Both the position numbers and the translations under genes were made by a program. DNA of 64,000 nucleotides from Candidatus Cryptobacteroides onthequi. GTDB taxonomy: Bacteria > Bacteroidota > Bacteroidia > Bacteroidales > UBA932. This document shows positions 26,747-35,155 of the stretch, piece after piece. Each line of letters begins with the position of its first letter. Position 1 is the first letter of the stretch. The DNA lies in the NCBI GenBank assembly GCA_018066125.1, contig JAGHSA010000050.1, positions 62,001-126,000 on the forward strand, in the 5' to 3' direction. The notes beneath the pieces were generated by a model. That model was not told the origin of the DNA, did not search any database, and worked only from the letters and a program-made list of their open reading frames with translations.

Positions 26747-27337
26747 TTAATTCTCGATCTTATCGATGTAGAGAACGCCATCGAGGTGGTCACACTCGTG
26801 CTGGAATATGACGGCTGTGAAATCCCTGACCGTCTCGCTGGTGTCTTTCAAGGTCTGAGGGGACACGTACGATATCTCTATCTCGTGATATCTCATGACC
26901 TCTCCCCTCTTTCCGGGAACAGAGAGACATCCCTCACGTCCCAGCTCCAAGCTGCCGCCCTTGCGGGTGATACGGATATTTGGGTACACATCAAACGGCT
27001 GGCCATCCTTGTCGAATCTCTGGACAGCTACCACACGCCTGAGAAGTCCGACCTGAGGCCCTGCAATCCCGACACCGTCCTGCTCAGGAGATGTGACTGT
27101 GGCTATCATCTTCTCTGCCAGCCTGTGGTATACGTCAGAGCCAATGTCGCCTACGCGGAAATCACTGCTGGGAGTGCGCAGGAAAAGCGAATCCTCCTGA
27201 CAATCCACAGTCAGGACGCGCATCACATCACCTTCTGCATTTATCAGCTGAATCTCCGGCTTTGTGAGCGACACGTGGCCCTGATGGCACGCAGAGACCA
27301 TGAGTACAGGAAGCAACAGGAGTGCGATGCGTCTCAT
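26747..27337 (-). CDS. Peptide deformylase-family lipoprotein
   Basis: A 196-residue protein with a complete deformylase domain: motif 1 GVGIAGPQ (88-95), motif 2 EGCLS (135-139, metal ligand C137) and motif 3 HECDH (180-184). What is odd is the first 50 residues: [17 protein letters not shown] is a lipoprotein signal with lipobox VSAC (C17), followed by a polar spacer. The enzyme is therefore predicted to be periplasmic or surface-anchored instead of acting on nascent chains. It overlaps the RNase Y gene by one base (TAATG). The natural substrate outside the cytoplasm is unknown; formylated peptides are the obvious candidates. Another, cytoplasmic, deformylase should exist elsewhere. Confidence 0.9.
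   Translation of the reverse strand: MRRIALLLLPVLMVSACHQGHVSLTKPEIQLINAEGDVMRVLTVDCQEDSLFLRTPSSDFRVGDIGSDVYHRLAEKMIATVTSPEQDGVGIAGPQVGLLRRVVAVQRFDKDGQPFDVYPNIRITRKGGSLELGREGCLSVPGKRGEVMRYHEIEISYVSPQTLKDTSETVRDFTAVIFQHECDHLDGVLYIDKIEN
26767..26868 (+). repeat. Right copy of deformylase 3'-end direct repeat
   Basis: Lies inside the complete deformylase gene and matches 24502-24600 in the same orientation, three bases longer because of one extra codon. With the left copy it brackets the AT-rich two-gene segment. Confidence 0.8.
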
Positions 27338-28881
27338 TACTTCGCGAACGCTACAGACCTTGTCTCACGGATGACGGTGATCTTCACCTGTCCAGGGTAT
27401 GTCATCTCTTCCTGAATCTTCTGAGCAATCTCTGACGAGAGTGCGCCAGCCCTCTCGTCGCTGACCTCCTCAGCGCCTACAATGACGCGGAGCTCACGGC
27501 CTGCCTGGATGGCATATGCCTTTGTGACTCCCTGATATGAGCCGGCGAGGTTCTCCATGTCCTTAAGTCTCTTGATGTATGACTCGATGACCTCGCGGCG
27601 GGCACCCGGACGTGCTCCTGAAATGGCATCTCCGACAAGCACGAGAGGCGAGATGATGGATGTCATCTCCATCTCCTCATGGTGAGAACCGATGGCATTG
27701 CATATCTCAGGACGCTCCTTGTACTGCTCTGCGAGCTTGGCTCCGAGAAGTGCGTGTGGAAGCTCAGGATCATCCTCTGAAACCTTTCCGATATCATGAA
27801 GAAGACCGGCTCTCTTGGCGACTTTAGGATTGAGTCCGAGCTCTGAAGCCATGATGGCGCAGATGTTTGCGACCTCGCGTGAGTGCTGGAGGAGGTTCTG
27901 TCCGTATGATGAACGGTACTTCATGCGGCCGATGAGCTTTACGAGCTCGATGTTCATGCCGTGGATTCCGAGATCGATACAGGTCCTCTTACCGGTCTCG
28001 AGGATCTCATCCTCAAGCTGCTTGCGCACCTTGGTGACAACTTCCTCGATACGTGCAGGATGGATACGTCCATCCACCACGAGCTGATGAAGTGCAAGTC
28101 TTGCGACTTCCCTGCGTACAGGGTCGAATGCCGAGAGAAGGATGGCGTCAGGAGTATCATCGACTACGATCTCGACTCCTGTGGCAGCCTCGAGGGCACG
28201 GATGTTGCGTCCTTCACGGCCGATGATCCTTCCCTTGATCTCGTCATTGTCGATAGGGAAAGTGGTGACAGCATTCTCGATGGCAGTTTCTGTAGCAGTG
28301 CGCTGGATGGTGTTTATCACGATGCGCTTTGCCTCTCTGGCTGCATTGAGACGGGCTTCATCCATGGTGTCGTTGATGTATGCCTGGGCTGCTGTGCGCG
28401 CCTCGGCCTTCATGTTCTCGACAAGCATGTTGCGGGCCTCCTCGGAAGTCATGCCTGCGATGGCTTCAAGCTGCCTGTTGACCTGGAGTGAGAGTCTGTT
28501 ATATTCATCCGCCTTCTTTTCGAGGATTTCTCTCTGGGCGTTGAGCGACTTCTTTGCATTCTCGGCGTCATTGAGCCTCCTGCCGAGCTCCGCATTCTGC
28601 TGATTGAGAGAGTTCTCCTTCTGATTGAGGCGGTTCTCTGCCTCGCGGAGCTTCTGATTCTTCTCGTTCACATGCTGCTCGTGCTCACTCTTGAGCTGGA
28701 GGAACTTCTCCTTCGCCTGGATTATCTTTTCCTTTTTGATGGCCTCTGCATCACGCTCTGCCTGCTCGAGGATAGCTTCTTTCTTGCCGTTGAGGGAACG
28801 TCTGTGGAAGAAGATATATGCACCGAGAGCTGCTGCGGCACCGATGACAATGCCAAGGATTATTGCTAGAATTGGTGACAT
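27337..28881 (-). CDS. rny: Ribonuclease Y
   Basis: RNase Y is a membrane-anchored endoribonuclease that starts mRNA decay. The 514-residue protein has an N-terminal helix (about 3-25), a long coiled coil (about 30-190), a KH domain with [15 protein letters not shown] (about 213-227) and an HD domain with the metal-binding HD in [10 protein letters not shown]; the HHEEM motif and the C-terminal [12 protein letters not shown] are also typical. Its length is normal. It is encoded just downstream of the 6S RNA terminator and overlaps the lipoprotein deformylase gene by one base. A poor promoter box within the terminator T-tract may drive it, or readthrough from zapA. Confidence 0.95.
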   Translation of the reverse strand: MSPILAIILGIVIGAAAALGAYIFFHRRSLNGKKEAILEQAERDAEAIKKEKIIQAKEKFLQLKSEHEQHVNEKNQKLREAENRLNQKENSLNQQNAELGRRLNDAENAKKSLNAQREILEKKADEYNRLSLQVNRQLEAIAGMTSEEARNMLVENMKAEARTAAQAYINDTMDEARLNAAREAKRIVINTIQRTATETAIENAVTTFPIDNDEIKGRIIGREGRNIRALEAATGVEIVVDDTPDAILLSAFDPVRREVARLALHQLVVDGRIHPARIEEVVTKVRKQLEDEILETGKRTCIDLGIHGMNIELVKLIGRMKYRSSYGQNLLQHSREVANICAIMASELGLNPKVAKRAGLLHDIGKVSEDDPELPHALLGAKLAEQYKERPEICNAIGSHHEEMEMTSIISPLVLVGDAISGARPGARREVIESYIKRLKDMENLAGSYQGVTKAYAIQAGRELRVIVGAEEVSDERAGALSSEIAQKIQEEMTYPGQVKITVIRETRSVAFAK

Positions 28882-28902
28882 AGGTTTAGTAATATAGTTT
28901 TA

Positions 28903-28941
28903 AACAAAAAAATCAGCTGCTTCCAGAAAGCAGCTGATTTT
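28903..28941 (-). terminator. Terminator of 6S RNA
   Basis: On the minus strand the 13-bp stem AAATCAGCTGCTT / AAGCAGCTGATTT with a 5-base loop is followed by TTTTTG. It lies right after the closing stem of the 6S RNA. Confidence 0.88.
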
Positions 28942-28948
28942 AGAGAAA

Positions 28949-29123
28949 GCCGTCAGTCGGATGTCAGAAAAGTCTGATCATGTACGATTTGGGCTCCGTG
29001 ACGTATCCGATATCCGACGTCCCGCAAGGCGGAATCCCCGAAGGTGATGAACGGCCCGTCGTCAACGGCACGAGCAACCCGGTTCCATTTCTGGTGTTGT
29101 TTTCAGCAAGGAGACCTGACGGC
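28949..29123 (-). ncRNA. ssrS: 6S RNA (SsrS)
   Basis: 6S RNA binds sigma-70-type RNA polymerase by mimicking an open promoter. This minus-strand stretch has no reading frame but a perfect closing stem: GCCGTCAG at the 5' end (29123-29116) pairs with CTGACGGC at the 3' end (28956-28949). The 175-nt interior can fold back on itself with a large bulged centre, and a strong terminator follows. The position directly downstream of zapA is the conserved location of ssrS in many bacteria. Identification rests on this position, the size and the stem; a covariance-model search was not possible. Confidence 0.72.
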
Positions 29124-29410
29124 TACTTTCCAATATTGTCGAGATAGGACTGAGTCTCTGCTAGGAGCTTGTTTTCCGCATCCTCCATGGCTGCAAGCTT
29201 TTTCTGAAATGATATCCTGGCTATCGCCTCATTCAGAGTCACGAATGCAAGCTTGTCTATCTGCTCTTTTCCCGGGAACTTCGAGTCATATGCCTGGAGT
29301 TTCTGGTTGATGGCCTCCGCAGCAATCCTCATCAACTGTTCCATCTCAGGTGATGTGACTTTCAGCGGGTATTCCTTTCCCGCAATCTTGATTGTGATAC
29401 TACGGTCCAT
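29123..29410 (-). CDS. zapA: Cell division protein ZapA
   Basis: ZapA binds FtsZ and bundles protofilaments in the Z ring. The frame extends to 29440, but the family start MDRSITIKIAGKEYPLKV corresponds to the ATG at 29410-29408, giving 95 residues. The N-terminal beta part contains the IKIAGKEYPLKV strand pair; the C-terminal half is a coiled coil (LAFVTLNEAIARISFQKKL). It starts three bases after the stop of the upstream coiled-coil gene, and its stop codon touches the 6S RNA 5' end. Confidence 0.92.
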   Translation of the reverse strand: MDRSITIKIAGKEYPLKVTSPEMEQLMRIAAEAINQKLQAYDSKFPGKEQIDKLAFVTLNEAIARISFQKKLAAMEDAENKLLAETQSYLDNIGK

Positions 29411-29412
29411 GT

Positions 29413-29688
29413 CTAATCCTTCTCCAGCAAGGAGATGCACTTGTCAACCTCCTTGATAAGTCTGTCGATTCTCAGTCTGGCGTCGGTGGAGCTATCACCG
29501 GCAGCCTTGAATGCTCCTGCGAGTCTCAGATTCTCTATCTGTCGCTCTAAATCAATTATCTGCTTCTGGTAAGCCTCACCGGCAGCCCTGCTCTGCTCAA
29601 GCTCCTGAGAAAGAGAAGCGCATTTCGCCTTCTCTGCCTCGTAAAGGGCTATGAGTTTCTCGAAATTCTGTTTGATATCTGAGAGCAT
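29413..29688 (-). CDS. Small coiled-coil protein upstream of zapA
   Basis: A 91-residue, entirely helical, heptad-rich protein (LYEAEKAKCASLSQELEQSR, then IIDLERQIENLRLAG) with a short C-terminal helix. No signal or membrane segment. It is the first gene of the zapA operon, behind a TATATTTG box, with a 2-base gap to zapA. Small coiled coils next to zapA occur across Bacteroidota and may play a ZapB-like bridging role, but there is no sequence proof. I do not recognise a named family. Confidence 0.72.
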   Translation of the reverse strand: MLSDIKQNFEKLIALYEAEKAKCASLSQELEQSRAAGEAYQKQIIDLERQIENLRLAGAFKAAGDSSTDARLRIDRLIKEVDKCISLLEKD

Positions 29689-29716
29689 CGCTTTATCCGG
29701 ATTGGCCTAAACAATG

Positions 29717-29724
29717 CAAATATA
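29717..29724 (-). promoter_or_regulatory. Promoter -7 box for the zapA operon and 6S RNA
   Basis: TATATTTG on the minus strand, 28 bases before the ATG at 29688. Divergent from the ffh box at 29747-29754. Confidence 0.55.
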
Positions 29725-29746
29725 ATGAATTTATCTTAGAAATGAT

Positions 29747-29754
29747 TATTTTTG
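29747..29754 (+). promoter_or_regulatory. Promoter -7 box for ffh
   Basis: TATTTTTG, 19 bases before the ffh ATG at 29774. No clear -33 element. Confidence 0.5.
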
Positions 29755-29773
29755 CAGCCCAAAACCAATAGCA

Positions 29774-31099
29774 ATGTTTGAAAATCTATCCGAAAGACTT
29801 GAACGCTCCTTCAAGATACTGAAGGGCGAAGGCAAGATCACCGACATAAATGTAGCCGAGACCCTCAAAGACATCAGACGCGCCCTTCTGGACGCCGACG
29901 TCAGCTACAAGGTAGCAAAGGAATTCTGCGACCGCGTGAAGGTCAAGGCCATGGGACAGAACGTCCTCACCGCAGTGAAGCCTCAGCAGATGATGGTCAA
30001 GATTGTCCACGACGAGCTGGCCGAATTCATGGGAAGCGCCTCACAGGACATCAACGTCAAAGGCAGCCCTGCAGTGGTTCTCGTTGCCGGTCTCAACGGT
30101 TCCGGTAAGACCACCTTCTCAGGCAAGCTTGCACTCAACATCAAGAGCAAGAAGGGCATGAAGGTTCTCCTTGCAGCCTGCGACACATTCCGTCCTGCGG
30201 CTGTCGAGCAGCTCAAGACTCTCGGATCCCAGATAGGCGTGACGGTCTTCTCCATCGACGGGGAGACCGACCCTGTAAAGGTGGCGAAGGCGGCTCTCGC
30301 AGAGGCCAGGAGCGAAGGCTACAGCGTGGTGATCGTCGATACCGCCGGCCGACTCGCAGTCGACAACCAGCTCATGGACGAGATCGCAGCCATGAAGGAC
30401 GCCACCCAGCCGACCGAAACCCTCTTCGTGGTCGATGCCATGACCGGTCAGGACGCTGTGGAGACAGCCAAGGCATTCAATGACAGACTCGATTTCGACG
30501 GAGTCGTACTCACCAAGATGGACGGCGACACCAGAGGCGGTGCTGCTCTCTCCATCAAGGCGGTTGTCGGCAAGCCGATCAAGTTCGTGTCCACCGGCGA
30601 GAAGATGGAAGCGCTCGACGTGTTCCACCCTGCCCGTATCGCAGACCGAATCCTCGGCATGGGAGACGTTGTCTCACTCGTGGAGAAGGCGCAGGAGCAG
30701 TTTGACGAGAAGCAGGCACGCGAGCTCAAGAAGAAACTCGCCAAGGACCAGTTCACCCTCGATGACTTCTACCAGCAGATCCAGCAGGTGAAGAAGATGG
30801 GCAACATGAAGGATCTTGCATCCATGATTCCGGGCGTAGGCAAGGCACTTAAGGATGTGGACATACCGGATGATGCTTTCAAGCCTACCGAGGCCATCAT
30901 CCTCTCGATGACCCCGAAGGAGCGCCAGCATCCTGAGATCATCAACGGATCGCGCCGCAGGCGCATCGCAGAGGGATCAGGCACCTCTATCCCTGAGGTG
31001 AACAAGCTCCTCAAGCAGTTCGAAGGCACAAGAAAGATGATGAAGTATGCCGTGACCGGACAGCTGGCACAGCAGATGAGAAACTTCAGAGGAAGATAG
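29774..31099 (+). CDS. ffh: Signal recognition particle protein Ffh
   Basis: Ffh with 4.5S RNA targets nascent membrane and secreted proteins to FtsY. The 441-residue protein has the N domain (about 1-85), the GTPase G domain with P-loop GLNGSGKTTFSGKLA (about 106-120), DTFRPAAVEQLK, DTAGR and TKMDGDTRGG, and the methionine-rich M domain ending RRRRIAEGSGTSIPEVNKLL and GQLAQQMRNFRGR. Length is normal. It is monocistronic and converges on the GSCFA gene with a 3-base gap; the junction has a small dyad CGTCAG / CTGACG but no T-tract. Confidence 0.97.
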   Translation: MFENLSERLERSFKILKGEGKITDINVAETLKDIRRALLDADVSYKVAKEFCDRVKVKAMGQNVLTAVKPQQMMVKIVHDELAEFMGSASQDINVKGSPAVVLVAGLNGSGKTTFSGKLALNIKSKKGMKVLLAACDTFRPAAVEQLKTLGSQIGVTVFSIDGETDPVKVAKAALAEARSEGYSVVIVDTAGRLAVDNQLMDEIAAMKDATQPTETLFVVDAMTGQDAVETAKAFNDRLDFDGVVLTKMDGDTRGGAALSIKAVVGKPIKFVSTGEKMEALDVFHPARIADRILGMGDVVSLVEKAQEQFDEKQARELKKKLAKDQFTLDDFYQQIQQVKKMGNMKDLASMIPGVGKALKDVDIPDDAFKPTEAIILSMTPKERQHPEIINGSRRRRIAEGSGTSIPEVNKLLKQFEGTRKMMKYAVTGQLAQQMRNFRGR

Positions 31100-31102
31100 A
31101 CG

Positions 31103-31966
31103 TCAGTGAAGCTGACGGTGCTGAGATGCTCTCCAAGCCTTTTCATTGGCAAGGAGGGCATTTCTGTCTTCCGGAGCCACAGCCGCATCACAGAAACGCT
31201 CCCATATGTAGGCGACAGCCTGCTGGGACGGGTGGACCATGTCCTCGGCGTAGAAGCGGTAGTCCCTGAGCTCATCGAGCAGTACCCCGTATGCCGGGAA
31301 ATAGCAGCAGCGCGGAGCATGTGACGCTGCGACGGCCTCTTCGGCAAGGAGAAGTGCTGACTTGCTGAGCTGGTTGCCGTGCGCTCCGTCTGCCATATGC
31401 CTTATCGGGCTCACGGTGAAGATGAATTCCTTGTCAGGGTGCGATGTGACGATCCTGTCCAGGACAGATGTGACCTCATCCAGCGCGAGCGGCTTGCGGA
31501 CAAACTCGGAGGCCGGACGCTTGAGGCAGTTGGACACCACCCTGCCCCCATGGGTGAACACATATACCGTGCCCAGAGTGATGATGACCTTGCGTGCGTC
31601 CTTCCACCTGCGGCAGGCTTCAGAGAGACATTCATTGGCATGGGCAAGGAATTCAGCCGCCTCTCGGCGCGCAAATGACGTATGGTGGCTGAATGAGCAC
31701 ATGAGACCGGCCCCGGCTCCCATCTCGACACAGTCGTCTCCGGTGAACGGGGCGCCGCTGTCCAGACGCGCGATGGCATCAGCCACCGATACAGGATTGT
31801 AGAGGGTGCCGAAGGGATTGCAGCACACATCGAATCCCGCATGCGAGAGTCTCTCCCCCACGTTGTCGGCAAAACAGCTGCCTAGTACCACCACCTTGTC
31901 CCCGGGGTTCAGCCTGACGCTGAGGATTTCCGGTGCCACCGGAGTCTGAAGTCTGAGCATATGCAT
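31103..31966 (-). CDS. GSCFA-domain protein
   Basis: A 287-residue protein named for the N-terminal motif VVLGSCFADNVGERL (about 25-40), followed by CNPFGTLYNP, VITLGTVYVF and SPIRHMADGAHGNQLSKSALL with the conserved histidine. GSCFA proteins resemble SGNH/GDSL-type hydrolases; the G-S-C block could hold the nucleophile serine. The frame begins at a TTG at 31984; I place the start at the ATG at 31966 (a second ATG follows at 31960). No signal peptide. The function is not established in any species I can name. Confidence 0.85.
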   Translation of the reverse strand: MHMLRLQTPVAPEILSVRLNPGDKVVVLGSCFADNVGERLSHAGFDVCCNPFGTLYNPVSVADAIARLDSGAPFTGDDCVEMGAGAGLMCSFSHHTSFARREAAEFLAHANECLSEACRRWKDARKVIITLGTVYVFTHGGRVVSNCLKRPASEFVRKPLALDEVTSVLDRIVTSHPDKEFIFTVSPIRHMADGAHGNQLSKSALLLAEEAVAASHAPRCCYFPAYGVLLDELRDYRFYAEDMVHPSQQAVAYIWERFCDAAVAPEDRNALLANEKAWRASQHRQLH

Positions 31967-31981
31967 GTATCTGTATATGGA

Positions 31982-31989
31982 CAAAAGTA
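31982..31989 (-). promoter_or_regulatory. Promoter -7 box for the GSCFA gene
   Basis: TACTTTTG on the minus strand, ending 15 bases before the ATG at 31966. This also argues against the TTG start at 31984, which would lie inside the box. Confidence 0.5.
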
Positions 31990-31999
31990 AGAAGATTCT

Positions 32000-32030
32000 C
32001 TTGAAATGTGCCCCGATTTAAGTATTTTTG
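32000..32030 (+). promoter_or_regulatory. Promoter predicting leaderless transcription of the outer-membrane gene
   Basis: CTTG (32000-32003), 19 bases, TATTTTTG (32023-32030). The box ends six bases before the ATG at 32037, so the transcript should begin at or near the start codon. Confidence 0.55.
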
Positions 32031-32036
32031 TCACAT

Positions 32037-33341
32037 ATGCGTCCATTTACCAGAATATCGGCAGCCACAGCGGCATTCCTGCTCAGCGCGATGGCTGCAG
32101 CTGCCCAGATACCATTTTTCGGATTCCCGGATTTCGGCGACATGACCCCTTCGGGGGCATACACGCAGAAGAAGCCATTCGAGTTCGACTACGACCTCGA
32201 TTTCCAGTATCTCTTCGACAACCGTGAGTTCAACGGCGGGAAGCAGAAGCTGGAGAAATCCCAGACACTGAATGCCGCCAGGGTCATCCCGTGGGCAGGC
32301 ATACGCATCAACCAGAGCAGCACTGTCACGCACCGCATCATGGCGGGAGCCGAATTCACCCATGACATGGGAGCCGGGTCACTCACCGTCGGAGAGGAAG
32401 GTCTCGCGCACAGGGGGCTGTCCGATTTCGAGGGGCTGATGCTCTATTACAAGGCCGAGGCACGTCTCCGCAGAGGCGTTTTCTCCGCCGTGGCCGGCAT
32501 TTACCCCCTCAGCGAGTTCGAGGGCGACTATTCACAGGCCTTCATCTCGGACTACTCACGCTTCTACGACAACGAGGCCGAAGGCATGCTGTTCAAATAT
32601 CGGTCTCAGCGGTTCAGTGCCGAGCTCGGCCTGGACTGGACCGGCATGTACGGCACATACAGACGCGAGCAGTTCAGGATATATTCGGCAGGCCTCTACG
32701 GCATCAACAAGACATTCAGCGCCGGCTGGGCAGCCCAGTTCGGGCATTTCGCCAACGGAGACCAGATCATCAGGGTGATGGACGACCATCTCTTCAACCC
32801 GTACCTCAAGGCAGACATCGGCCACCTTGCCGGGCTGGACGAGCTGTCGCTCAAGGCTGGCGGAATCTTCGCATACGAAAGGGACCGCAGATATGAGAAA
32901 ACCCCTTGCTTCCCGTACGGAGGTGAATTCGAGTTCAAGGCACAGCGTCACAGTCTCGGCATCGAGAACACCTTATATGCAGGAGAAGACCTCATGCCGT
33001 ATTATGAGACTGAATTCACGGCAGAAGACGGAAGCGGGTCATGGAAGAATGCCAACCTGCTCTACAGGGGGTTGGGATTCTACCGCACAAGCTTCGTCGG
33101 AGCGAAATGGTACAACAGGACCGAAGCGTGGTGGAGACCCCATATCGCATCTTTCCTCGATCTGGAGATCGCGCTCGAATTCCACTTCATGCAGGGACTT
33201 GGCATGCTCGGGTCGCAGCAGAAGGTATCTCTCATATTCGATCTTGACGCCGCAAGACATCCGGCGCGCAGCAGCGCACAGCACAACGCAAAGACGAGCC
33301 GGAAGGCCCGTGAACCACAAGGACACACCACACCGCTATGA
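32037..33341 (+). CDS. Outer-membrane beta-barrel protein, unknown family
   Basis: A 434-residue protein starting at the ATG at 32037 (the frame is open to a TTG at 32028, inside the promoter box). Signal peptide MRPFTRISAATAAFLLSAMAAAAQ, then a long succession of aromatic-rich alternating strands (FEFDYDLDFQYLF, FSAELGLDWTGMY, AGWAAQFGHF, LGFYRTSFVGAKWYN and QKVSLIFDLDA). The strand count suggests a 14-18-stranded barrel of the porin or alginate-export type. About 25 basic residues follow the last strand, in the zone that overlaps the nucleotidase start (ATGA), an unusual tail for a barrel. Cargo unknown; coupling to a secreted nucleotidase hints at nucleoside or phosphate uptake. Confidence 0.72.
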   Translation: MRPFTRISAATAAFLLSAMAAAAQIPFFGFPDFGDMTPSGAYTQKKPFEFDYDLDFQYLFDNREFNGGKQKLEKSQTLNAARVIPWAGIRINQSSTVTHRIMAGAEFTHDMGAGSLTVGEEGLAHRGLSDFEGLMLYYKAEARLRRGVFSAVAGIYPLSEFEGDYSQAFISDYSRFYDNEAEGMLFKYRSQRFSAELGLDWTGMYGTYRREQFRIYSAGLYGINKTFSAGWAAQFGHFANGDQIIRVMDDHLFNPYLKADIGHLAGLDELSLKAGGIFAYERDRRYEKTPCFPYGGEFEFKAQRHSLGIENTLYAGEDLMPYYETEFTAEDGSGSWKNANLLYRGLGFYRTSFVGAKWYNRTEAWWRPHIASFLDLEIALEFHFMQGLGMLGSQQKVSLIFDLDAARHPARSSAQHNAKTSRKAREPQGHTTPL

Positions 33342-35086
33342 TGAAAAGACTGATAACCGCAATGGCCTGCACAGCCGCCTTATGCGCCTGCAGCATGAAG
33401 CCGGCCGACGGAGAGCACACACTCCATATACTGACGACAAACGACATACACGGCAGTTACTTCGACGAGCCGTATGTCGGCAACAAAGTCAGGAACTCGC
33501 TGTTTGCCGTGAAATACTATGCCGACAGCCTGAGAGATGCCGCCGGAGCCGACAACGTGCTGCTGATTGATGCAGGTGATTTCCTCCAGGGCGACAACGC
33601 CGCATATTACTTCAACTACGTCGACACTGCGGGCAGACACATATATCCGAGGATGGCGGCATACATGGGATATGACGCCATATGCGTGGGAAACCATGAC
33701 ATAGAGACGGGCCACTCCATATACGACAGGGTGGACAGGGATCTCGCCGAGGCAGGCATCCCGTTTCTCGCGGCAAACGCCATCCGTACAGACAACGGAA
33801 AACCGTATTTCACCCCATATGCCACATTCAGGAAGGCAGGCATGAAGACAGTGGTACTCGGTTACACTAACGCGAACATCAAGGCATGGCTTGACGAGAG
33901 CATATGGTCGGGTATGACATTCGAGTCCCTGCTCCCGAAAGTCCAGAATGATGTCGATGCCATCATCGCCAGGGAAAAGCCGCAGGTGGTGATAGCAGCC
34001 GTCCATTCCGGCACAGGCGAAGGAGACGGAAGCATCCTTGAAAGCCAGGCAAAAGACCTGTTCCTATCCCTGAAAGGAGTGGATTTTGTCGTCTGCTCTC
34101 ATGACCACAGACCTCTCACGCTCGATGGAGACGGCATATCCCTGATCAACTCGGGTAGCCATTGCAGATACCTGGGACACGGATGCATCACTGTCGACAC
34201 GAAGAATGGCAGGACCGTTTCAAAGAAAATATCTTCCGGACTCATCAAGGTGGATGCCTCAAAGGCCGACGCCGGGATGAGAGAGGCGTTCAGAGACGAT
34301 TTCCAGGCCGTCAGGGACTTCACTCTGCGCAAGGTCGGAAATCTCAGAATGGATCTTGCCACAAGGGACTCATATCTGGGAATGTGTGACTACATGAACC
34401 TGATCCATACGGTATGCCTGAAGTCATCGGGAGCCGACCTGTCCTTTGCGGCACCGCTCACCTACGACGGATCCATAAAGGCCGGGGAACTGATATTCAA
34501 CGACATGTTCACAATCTATCCGTTCGAGAACACACTCTATGTGATGGAACTCAGCGGAAAGGAGATAAAGGACTACCTCGAATACTCTTACGACGCATGG
34601 ATCCAGACGCTGGGAAAGAACCAGCCGCATGCCCTGAATATCGAGAACAGGGATGACCCTCGGACAGGTCAGCAGAAATGGTCATTCATCAACAGGTCGT
34701 ACAACTTCGATTCAGCTGCCGGTCTCTGCTATACAGTCGATCTGACAAAGGCCTGCGGGGAGAGGATAAGCATAAGCTCCATGGCTTCTGGCCGGGAATT
34801 CTCCGCTGATGCACGATACAAGGTGGCAATGACATCATACCGTGCGGCAGGAGGCGGCGACCTCCTCGCAAAGGGCGCCGGCATCCCTGAGGACAGGCTT
34901 TCCGAGAGGATTGTCTCGAAGATGCCCGAAATCAGAGATCTCATATATGATTTCATAAGGGAAAACGGAGACATAGATCCGGCACTCATATCAGACTGTT
35001 CAGTTCTTGGAGCATGGTCTTTCGTCCCTGAAGGCACGGCATCTGCTGCGCTTTCGTCCGATTTCAATCTGCTTTTCGGCAAGTAA
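33338..35086 (+). CDS. 5'-nucleotidase / UDP-sugar hydrolase family lipoprotein
   Basis: A 582-residue lipoprotein with lipobox LCAC (C18). The N-terminal calcineurin-like metallophosphoesterase domain has HILTTNDIHGSYF (D-x-H), LLIDAGDFLQGDN, CVGNHDIETG and SHDHRPL, which together build the di-metal site; the C-terminal 5_nucleotid_C domain has GAD-LSFAAPLTYDG and MTSYRAAGGGDLLAKG. It should dephosphorylate extracellular nucleotides in the periplasm or at the surface. It overlaps the outer-membrane barrel gene by four bases. The canonical GNHEFD is GNHDIE here, suggesting a divergent subgroup whose exact substrate is uncertain. Confidence 0.9.
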   Translation: MMKRLITAMACTAALCACSMKPADGEHTLHILTTNDIHGSYFDEPYVGNKVRNSLFAVKYYADSLRDAAGADNVLLIDAGDFLQGDNAAYYFNYVDTAGRHIYPRMAAYMGYDAICVGNHDIETGHSIYDRVDRDLAEAGIPFLAANAIRTDNGKPYFTPYATFRKAGMKTVVLGYTNANIKAWLDESIWSGMTFESLLPKVQNDVDAIIAREKPQVVIAAVHSGTGEGDGSILESQAKDLFLSLKGVDFVVCSHDHRPLTLDGDGISLINSGSHCRYLGHGCITVDTKNGRTVSKKISSGLIKVDASKADAGMREAFRDDFQAVRDFTLRKVGNLRMDLATRDSYLGMCDYMNLIHTVCLKSSGADLSFAAPLTYDGSIKAGELIFNDMFTIYPFENTLYVMELSGKEIKDYLEYSYDAWIQTLGKNQPHALNIENRDDPRTGQQKWSFINRSYNFDSAAGLCYTVDLTKACGERISISSMASGREFSADARYKVAMTSYRAAGGGDLLAKGAGIPEDRLSERIVSKMPEIRDLIYDFIRENGDIDPALISDCSVLGAWSFVPEGTASAALSSDFNLLFGK

Positions 35087-35155
35087 AGTCATCTATTTCA
35101 TTTTTCTTGTAGTTTTTTCCGTTTCACTGCGTCTAACTATCAGATTTGATTCAAA

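Noticed and set aside
31100..31117. Dyad CGTCAG / CTGACG between ffh and the GSCFA gene as a terminator
   Set aside because: It has no T-tract on either side and overlaps the GSCFA stop region; too weak to call.
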